Shown piece after piece: positions 15,250 through 21,467 of a DNA stretch of 64,000 nucleotides. The stretch spans positions 1 to 64,000 of the forward strand of contig NZ_JAYVPL010000158.1 in the NCBI RefSeq assembly GCF_043757465.1, written 5' to 3'. The stretch comes from Armatimonas sp043757465 (lineage in GTDB: Bacteria; Armatimonadota; Armatimonadia; Armatimonadales; Armatimonadaceae). Position 1 is the stretch's first letter. Every line of letters starts with the position of its first letter. The notes beneath the pieces were generated by a model. The model made no database searches and was not told the origin of the DNA. It saw nothing but the letters and a program-made list of their open reading frames with translations. Both the position numbers and the translations under genes were made by a program.

Positions 15250-16848
15250 CTAAAGCTCCTCGATGCTTGCAATCACGCGGTCCACGATCTCCGGGCCAGT
15301 GCGTGGGTTGAAAAAGACGGCTTTCCAGGCGGGAAGTGAACGGCCACTGGGGCAGTAGCCGATGCTTGTCGTGAACGAGAGGCGGGCATCTAAACGCGGG
15401 TCTTTGGTGCGATCTCGTTTTTCATAAAGACGGCGTACTTCGGCGGTGTAGCGTACAAACTCTTCGTCGGTGAGCTGGCCCGCCTCCAGTTTTGCGAAAA
15501 TTTCATGAGCGTTGCGGCCCTTGGGGAGCACCCACCACGCCACCGACGGCCCAATCGTGTCCTGGTTCAGCACATGACAGTACTCTAGCGCCGAGAGCTT
15601 ATTCTTGAGCCGCTGGGCTTGCTCCAAGGCATGTGCCACTAAAACTTGCCAGCCGGTGAGGCCAATCCCATTGAGCGAAGCCATCACGGTGTAGGGGCCG
15701 AGCGCGGGGCGAGAGCACTCAAGCGTGAAGAGCGCCGGATCGCGGCGGCCATCGGCCTCGGAGAAGTAGGGCATCTGCTCCACACTGCGTGAGAGGTAGC
15801 GCAGATCCGAGCGCTGGTTCACGAGAAACGCGCTACCTGGATAGTGCCCCCAGCCCATCTTATGAAAGTCTATGGTAATACTATCTGCGACTCGCAGGCC
15901 GTGAGCGCAGGTCTTGGCACGCGCAATGATCGGTAGAAGTGTCTCAGGGAAGTCGAGGGGGTTTTTCTCTAAGTCGTACTCGCTGAAGAAGCACAAGACC
16001 CAGCCCACGGCACCGTCCACGTGAACCTGCGGACGCGGCTGGCCAAATTTCTGTGCCTGTGTCTCTGTGATGCGGCGAATCTCCGCGACATCGTCCACGC
16101 CAAACGTATCCGTGGTGCCAAAAGTCGCGACCACGTAGGCAACTTTTACGCCGTCGGTGTAGAGCGCTTCGAGTTTTTCCTCTAGTAAGTCAAGGCGCAT
16201 GGCCAAGCTCGCATCCGTCGGGATAGAGTGGAGCTGCGCCGTGCCCATCCCGAGCCAGCCGGCCACACTCTGGTTGGAGTAGTGGCTGGCCTCACTGACG
16301 ATCCCCGCTATTTTTGCGCCCTGAAGCCCGTGGTGCATCGCGCCGGGCAGCACTTTCTCAATGCCAATCTTCGCGCCGTAGAGATTCGAGATCGTCCCAC
16401 CCATCGTAAAGACGCCCCAGGGATCGTCGGTGTGATAAAAGAGTAAGTTCGCCAGTGCCGTCACCGCTTTTACTTCCAGCTCATTGGAGCGCTGGCTGTA
16501 AGTGTCGGTGCAGAGATTGGGGTTCTTGAGGAGGCACGCCAGTGCCCCGATCAGCGACGCGTTACTGGCGGGGCCTTTCACGTTCTCCAGATGCAGCGGC
16601 GACGACCAGCTATCGGTGCCCCAAAAATACGGAAAGATCGCATCGCGCGCATCTTTTAAGTTCCCCGGCAGCACATGAATCTCGGGATTCACCGATGCCG
16701 TCTCGTAGTTCTGGGACATGGGCGACGAGGGCAGGTGCTGGCCCTCGGCCTCCAGCGCTGACAGCAGTTCTTGAAATATCTGAGTGATCGCCTCGGGCTG
16801 CGACGTGAAAAATGTCTCGATAAGATGCCGGTACTGCGGTGTGTCCAT
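15250..16848 (-). CDS. Pyridoxal-dependent decarboxylase (group II amino acid decarboxylase)
   Basis: Cytoplasmic PLP enzyme of 532 residues in the glutamate/tyrosine/aromatic amino acid decarboxylase group. GVFTMGGTISNLYGAKIG lies in the cofactor domain, then VHVDGAVGWVLCFFSEY gives the Asp that pairs with the PLP nitrogen. SITIDFHKMGWGHYPGSAFLV carries the Schiff-base Lys330. The C-terminal domain is complete. Length and motifs are closest to the Asp/Glu/tyrosine decarboxylase subset, but the substrate cannot be set from sequence alone. The start ATG 16848 lies 9 nt behind a TAGAAT box. No antiporter gene is adjacent, so an acid-resistance pair is not indicated. Confidence 0.85.
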   Translation of the reverse strand: MDTPQYRHLIETFFTSQPEAITQIFQELLSALEAEGQHLPSSPMSQNYETASVNPEIHVLPGNLKDARDAIFPYFWGTDSWSSPLHLENVKGPASNASLIGALACLLKNPNLCTDTYSQRSNELEVKAVTALANLLFYHTDDPWGVFTMGGTISNLYGAKIGIEKVLPGAMHHGLQGAKIAGIVSEASHYSNQSVAGWLGMGTAQLHSIPTDASLAMRLDLLEEKLEALYTDGVKVAYVVATFGTTDTFGVDDVAEIRRITETQAQKFGQPRPQVHVDGAVGWVLCFFSEYDLEKNPLDFPETLLPIIARAKTCAHGLRVADSITIDFHKMGWGHYPGSAFLVNQRSDLRYLSRSVEQMPYFSEADGRRDPALFTLECSRPALGPYTVMASLNGIGLTGWQVLVAHALEQAQRLKNKLSALEYCHVLNQDTIGPSVAWWVLPKGRNAHEIFAKLEAGQLTDEEFVRYTAEVRRLYEKRDRTKDPRLDARLSFTTSIGYCPSGRSLPAWKAVFFNPRTGPEIVDRVIASIEEL

Positions 16849-16913
16849 AATGAGGTTATTCTACCGCTACCTAGCAGTCCGGCTTGGCTTGGGGGGGCTA
16901 GAGTGGGCTTTAT

Positions 16914-17354
16914 CTACCCCGTCTCCTGTGGGGAATCATCTTGCTCCTGGTTTAACTCAAGTGCCTCTATCTGATCCCAGGGAAGAGAAGATGCCGCATG
17001 GAAGATATGAAGCAGTTCTAAGGTTTCAGGCTGCTTGTCTCTGTCGGCATCGTGGAGGGCGTAGAAGACGCGCCATGTGCTCGCATTGCTTCGGCGTGCT
17101 GGTTTCTTTGCGCTGGTGTAGAAACGCTCCTGGAAGACCGGACGCACCATACCCATGCTGGCTTTTTCGTCAAGCAGTGGTGGGCGAGCTGAAGTGATCT
17201 TAGCAGGCAGCTCCTCACAGAGCTGAGTAAGCAGAGCCTCTAGACGACGGGTAAAGCGCACTTCTGAGCGCGTGTCAAGGCTGGCAAGCCAGCGCCTAGC
17301 AGAACGGATCTCTGCCAGAGCATCTGGTGCGATCATCAGAGTGAGAGGCTTCAC
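16914..17354 (-). CDS. RelE/ParE-like toxin candidate
   Basis: A 146-residue protein that begins LTLMIAPDALAEIRSARRWLASLD, the helix pair typical of RelE/ParE-fold toxins. Further on, STWRVFYALHDADRDKQPETLELLHIFH matches the fold's final strands (usual form WRVLYRI....VVVLHI). It is longer than a standard RelE (85-110) because of an inserted MGMVRPVFQERFYTSAKKPARR loop and a C-terminal acidic tail. Its start overlaps the stop of the acidic upstream partner by 4 bp (ATGA), the normal arrangement of an antitoxin-toxin pair. Toxicity is not shown by the sequence. Confidence 0.6.
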   Translation of the reverse strand: MKPLTLMIAPDALAEIRSARRWLASLDTRSEVRFTRRLEALLTQLCEELPAKITSARPPLLDEKASMGMVRPVFQERFYTSAKKPARRSNASTWRVFYALHDADRDKQPETLELLHIFHAASSLPWDQIEALELNQEQDDSPQETG

Positions 17355-17638
17355 AAAGCAGGGATTTCTTCCACTGGTCTGCGTAGTTCCGCTAGGAAGT
17401 CTGCCCCCGAAATCCCCTTGCCTGCGTCCATGTCTTCCAACGCCCTCTTGAGAGCATCCGGTTCTGGATACTTGAGAATGTCTGGGATGGTAGAGAGGTC
17501 TTCTTTCCAGTCTTCGTCATCTTTCTCTTCTGCGCCGTCGAGAAGATCATCTATCAGATCGTCAAGAGGCATCCCGCGCTTTTGGGCAAAGCGAAGCAGA
17601 CGCGCCCCGGTCTCTGGTTTTTCAAGTGTCAATGTCAT
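17351..17638 (-). CDS. Acidic antitoxin-like partner
   Basis: A 95-residue, strongly acidic protein (LDDLIDDLLDGAEEKDDEDWKEDL) with no recognised DNA-binding domain. The N-terminal MTLTLEKPETGARLLRFAQKRGMPLDDLIDDLL looks like the start of a Phd- or DUF-type antitoxin, and the C-terminal GISGADFLAELRRPVEEIPAL resembles a toxin-wrapping tail. It precedes and overlaps the RelE/ParE-like gene by 4 bp, which is the main reason for the call. It lies 63 bp downstream of a small membrane protein gene. Confidence 0.55.
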   Translation of the reverse strand: MTLTLEKPETGARLLRFAQKRGMPLDDLIDDLLDGAEEKDDEDWKEDLSTIPDILKYPEPDALKRALEDMDAGKGISGADFLAELRRPVEEIPAL

Positions 17639-17686
17639 GGTGTGCCTTATTTCCTGTCACAAAACCGCTTCTCGGGCTTCTTGTCG

Positions 17687-17722
17687 TTTTACTTCAGCGA
17701 TTCATTTTACTTCAGCGATCAC
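17687..17722. repeat. Tandem 18-bp duplication at a gene's 3' end
   Basis: Two units, TTTTACTTCAGCGATTCA (17687-17704) and TTTTACTTCAGCGATCAC (17705-17722), identical over the first 15 bases. On the coding strand each reads ATC GCT GAA GTA AAA followed by TGA in the gene-proximal copy and CGA in the distal copy. Confidence 0.85.
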
Positions 17723-18049
17723 GCGGGCATCGCGCTCTTTCGCGGCTCGCCGTTTGGCTTTTATGGTCTCATGCTCGGCTTTAATCTGTTTCTCTGTTAA
17801 ACCCAACCCGCAGCTCATCATAAGCTCCGCTTCAAGATTATGTGAGGGAAGTGTTCCTAAGATGCGATAGAGGAAAACATCATGACTAAATTCGTCTCCC
17901 TGCTTAGGCAGTGGCACCTGCAAGCGTCTGAATTCTTTCTCCGATAATGCTACGTGATACCCTCGCGGTGGTGTGACGATCAAGCTCGCGCAACCTACCG
18001 AGGTCGCAATGCGCAAAAGCGTCAGGATAATTTTTTGGGGTAGGTTCAT
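17702..18049 (-). CDS. Small membrane or lipoprotein-like protein, apparently truncated by an 18-bp duplication
   Basis: An unrecognised 115-residue protein. The N-terminus KIILTLLRIATSVGCASLIVTPPRG is a hydrophobic segment ending in a possible lipobox-like SVGC. Similar spacing in the neighbour at 18080 suggests that they are paralogues. The rest is soluble, with a basic helix KQIKAEHETIKAKRRAAKERDARVIAEVK. The stop TGA sits at the junction of an 18-bp tandem duplication. If that TGA were CGA, as in the second copy, the frame would continue for 15 more residues (RIAEVKRQEAREAVL). The older protein was probably longer. Confidence 0.55.
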   Translation of the reverse strand: MNLPQKIILTLLRIATSVGCASLIVTPPRGYHVALSEKEFRRLQVPLPKQGDEFSHDVFLYRILGTLPSHNLEAELMMSCGLGLTEKQIKAEHETIKAKRRAAKERDARVIAEVK

Positions 18050-18079
18050 TACTTTTTCTTGAGTGCCTCACCAAGAAGT

Positions 18080-18337
18080 TTAACGCTTGCACTTGATCCG
18101 AATGTCCCACGGTGACAGTGGCTTCTTGGACGCAGGGGTCGGGCAGACAGAGGGTAATTCTGGGAGCGTCAAGTGATCTGGAATAGATCCTCCACCAGAG
18201 CGATGGATAGTGTATCTATGTTGTCCTGGAACCTGGTAGGGTGAGGCCATCCGGCTCCCCAAGCAAAGCGCAGATGCTATGCCTACAGAGGCCGCGATAC
18301 CCAGGGTCGCAAAAATGATTTTCTTTGATCGGGTCAT
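18080..18337 (-). CDS. Small membrane-anchored protein, paralogue of its neighbour
   Basis: An 85-residue protein. MTRSKKIIFATLGIAASVGIASALCLG parallels KIILTLLRIATSVGCASLI of the downstream gene, pointing to a duplicated pair. After the membrane segment it has a short Pro/Ser-rich exterior (PYQVPGQHRYTIHRSGGG, LPSVCPTPASKKPLSPWD). ATG 18337 is preferred over an in-frame start 45 bp upstream because it opens the signal-anchor. There are no domain matches and no clear Shine-Dalgarno. It lies 30 bp upstream of the paralogue and is divergent from tdh. Confidence 0.5.
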   Translation of the reverse strand: MTRSKKIIFATLGIAASVGIASALCLGSRMASPYQVPGQHRYTIHRSGGGSIPDHLTLPELPSVCPTPASKKPLSPWDIRIKCKR

Positions 18338-18439
18338 GGTGTCAAGGTATTCTAGCGTCCTCAGGGAAATAATACAAATCACCCTTCAGGAGCAGGGCGA
18401 TGGCAGGATAGGTGCCCTGTGTAGTAAAATTAGGACTGT

Positions 18440-19525
18440 ATGAAAGCAATTGTTAAGTCCCTCGCCGGGGAGGGAGCCATGCTACAAGACGTCCCTACCC
18501 TCACGACCGCGCCGTTCGGTCATGTCCTGATCAAAGTGCAGTCCGTTGCCATCTGTGGCACGGACTTTCATGTTTATAGCTGGGATGCCTGGGCCGCTGG
18601 GCGCGTCAAGCCGCCGGTCATCATGGGCCATGAGTTCTCGGGGACGGTGGTCGAAGTGGGGGAGGGCGTGACGAGCCTCAAAGTCGGGGATTTTGTCTCT
18701 GGCGAGTCGCATAAAATCTGTGGCCACTGCCTCCAGTGCCGCACGGGCCAAGGCCATGTCTGCCGTAATACCCAGATCTTCGGGGTGGACACCGACGGCT
18801 GCTTCCGCGAGTTCTTCGCCGTCCCTGAGGCCAGTGTGATTAAGAACGACCCGCGCATCCCACCGCATATCGCCTGCCTGCAAGATCCTCTCGGAAACGC
18901 GGTTCACGCCGCGATGCAGGGTGAGCTGGCGGGGCGCAGTGTGGCCGTGCTGGGCTGTGGCCCCATCGGGCTGTTTGGCGTGGCGGTCTGCCGGGCACTG
19001 GGCGCGGGCGTGGTCTTTGCGTCCGATACCTCGCGCTACCGTCTGGAGCTTGCCGAAAAAGTGGGGGCGGATCACCTGTTCCAGATCCCCGGCGATGACA
19101 TCGAAGCCGCCGTCTTAGACACCACCGATGGCCAGGGAGTGGACGTGGTTTTAGAGATGAGCGGCGCGCCTCCCGCCATCCAGCAGGCCATGCGCCTCGC
19201 CCGCCCCGGTGGCCGCGTCTCGCTCATGGGTATTCCCTCGCGCCCCGTTGAGCTGCGCATCTCCGAGGACATTATCTTCAAGGGCCTGACGCTCCACGGC
19301 GTCGTCGGGCGGCGCCTCTACGACACCTGGATTACGATGCAGAGCCTGCTCGCCAACAACCGCATTAACATCGAGCCGATTCTCACGCACCACCTGCCAT
19401 TCGCGGACTTCGAGCACGGGATGGATCTGATGCGCTCCGGCCAGTGCGGCAAAGTCGTGCTGGACATGGGCACCGTTGGCCACTCGAACCCACCCGGCCA
19501 CTCGAACCCACCCGGCCACTCGTAA
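18440..19525 (+). CDS. tdh: L-threonine 3-dehydrogenase
   Basis: Zinc-dependent medium-chain dehydrogenase of 361 residues, oxidising L-threonine to 2-amino-3-ketobutyrate with NAD. The catalytic zinc ligands are AICGTDFH (Cys39, His44 region) and MGHE (His64, Glu65). The structural zinc loop is GHCLQCRTGQGHVC. The Rossmann site is VAVLGCGPIGLFGV. VVGRRLYDTWITMQSLL is the part that marks Tdh rather than sorbitol dehydrogenase. The normal protein would end near KVVLDMG. The last 17 residues (GHSNPPGHSNPPGHS) come from a tandem 18-bp repeat. ATG 18440 follows AGGA at 4 nt and a TAAAAT box at 9 nt. No kbl gene is adjacent. Confidence 0.88.
   Translation: MKAIVKSLAGEGAMLQDVPTLTTAPFGHVLIKVQSVAICGTDFHVYSWDAWAAGRVKPPVIMGHEFSGTVVEVGEGVTSLKVGDFVSGESHKICGHCLQCRTGQGHVCRNTQIFGVDTDGCFREFFAVPEASVIKNDPRIPPHIACLQDPLGNAVHAAMQGELAGRSVAVLGCGPIGLFGVAVCRALGAGVVFASDTSRYRLELAEKVGADHLFQIPGDDIEAAVLDTTDGQGVDVVLEMSGAPPAIQQAMRLARPGGRVSLMGIPSRPVELRISEDIIFKGLTLHGVVGRRLYDTWITMQSLLANNRINIEPILTHHLPFADFEHGMDLMRSGQCGKVVLDMGTVGHSNPPGHSNPPGHS
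19478..19522. repeat. 2.5 copies of an 18-bp tandem repeat at the end of tdh
   Basis: GGCCACTCGAACCCACCC at 19478-19495 and again at 19496-19513, then GGCCACTCG before the stop. It is translated as GHSNPP repeats. Confidence 0.9.
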
Positions 19526-19537
19526 AACTCGCGTCCA

Positions 19538-19600
19538 CCCTCCCTTGCTGCAAGGGAGGGTTGGCACAGTGAGGAACGAACGGAGCCGGGGTGGGTTCTG
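19538..19600. repeat. GC-rich hairpin repeat, copy C; possible tdh terminator
   Basis: CCCTCCCTTG, loop CTG, CAAGGGAGGG (19538-19560) is a perfect 10-bp stem 12 bp after the tdh stop. It is followed by GAGGAACGAACGGAGCCGGGGTGGG, which matches copy A at 20-86 (GAGGAACGACCGAGAGCCGGAGGGG). Confidence 0.65.
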
Positions 19601-19635
19601 GAACGGGTGGGAAGACGTTTGCGGTATCATAAAGC

Positions 19636-19986
19636 ATGTTGCGCAACATCCCGACTCTCTGGCTCAATGTCCTCTCTGGCATCGGTGTCTTTCTCTGCGC
19701 GGGAGCACTCTTCCAAGGCTACCAGACAAACCGTCGTGCCCGCTACGAACAGCAGCGCCAGATCGGAATGCGCCAGGTCGTCGCTAATGCCCAGCCGGTG
19801 ATCGCCGCGATCCGTGCCTACGAAAAGCAGCATAAAAAGCCCCTTGCGAAGCTAGAGGAGCTAGAGGAAGAAAAGAAAACACTCCCCACGCCAGGCCCCA
19901 TGGCAGAGTCTGGCCACTGGGACTACGGTATCGAAGAGGGCGGCAAATATTGGACATTGGCAATCGCCTTACAAGTTCCCCCCTAA
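19636..19986 (+). CDS. Small single-pass membrane protein of unknown function
   Basis: An unrecognised 116-residue protein. Residues about 8-27 (LWLNVLSGIGVFLCAGALFQG) form one membrane segment. A charged coiled-coil-prone stretch (RRARYEQQRQIGMRQVV, YEKQHKKPLAKLEELEEEKK) follows, then a short folded tail GHWDYGIEEGGKYWTLAIAL. The layout recalls pseudopilin-like or type II secretion minor proteins but lacks a prepilin cleavage site. ATG 19636 has no Shine-Dalgarno. A TATCAT box ends 5 nt before it. The stop lies at the edge of the hairpin pair shared with convergent purC. Confidence 0.55.
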   Translation: MLRNIPTLWLNVLSGIGVFLCAGALFQGYQTNRRARYEQQRQIGMRQVVANAQPVIAAIRAYEKQHKKPLAKLEELEEEKKTLPTPGPMAESGHWDYGIEEGGKYWTLAIALQVPP

Positions 19987-20049
19987 CCCCCGCCCGGCGG
20001 GGGAACAACAAGGAATCCGATTCCTCTCATCTCCCCCGTTGGACGGGGG
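19987..20049. terminator. Pair of GC hairpins between convergent genes (repeat copy D)
   Basis: CCCCCGCC/GGCGGGGG (19987-20003) and CCCCCGT/ACGGGGG (20033-20049), separated by AACAACAAGGAATCCGATTCC. They lie exactly between the stops of the 19636 gene and purC, so they can end transcription from both sides. Composition and C-run/G-run design resemble copies A to C. Confidence 0.6.
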
Positions 20050-20058
20050 CTGGGGGGG

Positions 20059-20961
20059 CTACTCGGTGAGCCGTCGCCAGGCTTCTTCGTACTTTTCGGC
20101 GGTCTTGGCGATGATGGCCTCGGGCAGATCGGGCGGCGGGGCTTGCTTGTTCCAGCCGGGGACGGACTCTAGAAAGTCGCGCAGGAACTGTTTATCGAAG
20201 CTGGGCTGTGCACCGCCCGGCTGGTAGGTGTCGGCGGGCCAGAAGCGCGACGAGTCCGGAGTGAGGGCTTCGTCAATTAGAATCACCTCGTTGTTTTCGT
20301 TGAGCCCGAACTCGAACTTGGTGTCTGCCAGAATGATCCCGCGCTTTTCGGCGTGGGCGAGGGCGAAGCTGTAGAGCCCCTGCGCGGCGTTTACCACGAC
20401 GTCGTAGTGTTCGCCGAGAAGTGCCTTGGCCTCACTGGGAGTCATTGGCTCGTCGTGGCCCGCGTCGGCCTTGGTGCTGGGCGTGAAGATCGGGGCGGGC
20501 AGCCGGTCGGACTCGACTAAGCCTGCCGGTAGCGGGTTGCCCCAGAGATTGGGGCCGTCGGTCTTGTATGCTTTCCAGCCCGAGCCGGAGAGATAGCCCC
20601 GAATCACGGCCTCGATTTTGAGAGGGTGTGTGCGTTTGCAGAGCATCGCCCGGCCCGTGAGCGTCTCGTCCCAGACACCCCCGACAGCGGTAAGCGCGGC
20701 GGCGATCTCCGTGTCGTCGGCAGTGATCAAGTGATTGGCAATCACCTCTTGTGTGATCCCAAACCAAAACACTGAGAGCTGTGTGAGAATGCGTCCCTTA
20801 CCCGGAATGCCTTGGGCCATCACCACATCAAAGGCCGAGATCCGATCCGAAGCCACCAGCAGGAGCCTGTCCTCGCCCACGGCATAGAGATCGCGCACTT
20901 TCCCCTGCCCGAGCTTCGTCAGACCCAAAATATTCGTTGTTAAAACTGCGCTCAACGCCAA
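20059..20961 (-). CDS. purC: Phosphoribosylaminoimidazole-succinocarboxamide synthase
   Basis: SAICAR synthase, the ATP-dependent purine biosynthesis step joining CAIR and aspartate. The 300-residue length fits the yeast-Ade1-like long form. Motifs: LGQGKVRDLYAVGEDRLLLVASDRISAFD at the start, VIRGYLSGSGWKAYK, IFTPSTKADAGHDEPMT and LADTKFEFGL, then LIDEALTPDSSRFWPADTYQPGG with substrate-binding residues. Its start overlaps the stop of lepB by 10 bp, so the two are cotranslated or at least cotranscribed. No other pur genes are adjacent. The stop is followed by the bidirectional hairpin pair. Confidence 0.95.
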   Translation of the reverse strand: MALSAVLTTNILGLTKLGQGKVRDLYAVGEDRLLLVASDRISAFDVVMAQGIPGKGRILTQLSVFWFGITQEVIANHLITADDTEIAAALTAVGGVWDETLTGRAMLCKRTHPLKIEAVIRGYLSGSGWKAYKTDGPNLWGNPLPAGLVESDRLPAPIFTPSTKADAGHDEPMTPSEAKALLGEHYDVVVNAAQGLYSFALAHAEKRGIILADTKFEFGLNENNEVILIDEALTPDSSRFWPADTYQPGGAQPSFDKQFLRDFLESVPGWNKQAPPPDLPEAIIAKTAEKYEEAWRRLTE

Positions 20962-21449
20962 ACCTTTCCAATAATCTCAGACTCAAAGACCGCGCCGAAG
21001 TCGCGGGAGTCGGTGGAGTTGTTGATGTTATCGCCTAGGATGTAGATGCCACTACGGGCGTTGCCTGAAAACCTCTCTCGGCTGAAGAGGGCTGCGGTTG
21101 GGTAGGTGCCGGTGGGCGTTTTCACGATCTCCGGCCAAGGGCGGGTACCGGCGTCATTCTGGATGAAGATAACCCGCTTGACGATCTCTTCGTCCCGGTT
21201 TTTCTGGCCCGCTTTCACTCCAACCACGACAATATCGCCTGCTTTGAGCGGTGAGAAGAGCTTCCATGCCTTGAGAATGGTCAGGCGCTGACCGGGCTTG
21301 AGTGTGGGGAGCATGGACTGCCCGACCACAATGGCCCGACCAAAGGTGAAAAATCCCCCCACAGCCAGGAGCAGTAAGGGGATGAGAATGAGACGCTCAA
21401 TGAGCTTGATACGTTCGAGGCGCTGTTTAGGGGTTTCATCATCAGGCAT
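20952..21449 (-). CDS. lepB: Signal peptidase I
   Basis: Membrane serine protease that removes signal peptides from secreted proteins, of which this window has many. The 165-residue form is short, near the Bacillus type. There is one N-terminal membrane segment (LIERLILIPLLLLAVGGFFTF), then VGQSMLPTL with nucleophile Ser45, DEEIVKRVIF with general base Lys91, and the conserved GDNINNSTDSRDFG box. It lies 18 bp downstream of the redoxin/copper-oxygenase gene and overlaps purC by 10 bp. A TATAGT box is 10 nt before the start, so it may also have its own leaderless transcript. Confidence 0.92.
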   Translation of the reverse strand: MPDDETPKQRLERIKLIERLILIPLLLLAVGGFFTFGRAIVVGQSMLPTLKPGQRLTILKAWKLFSPLKAGDIVVVGVKAGQKNRDEEIVKRVIFIQNDAGTRPWPEIVKTPTGTYPTAALFSRERFSGNARSGIYILGDNINNSTDSRDFGAVFESEIIGKVWR

Positions 21450-21467
21450 GCGTGGCCTTACTATACC

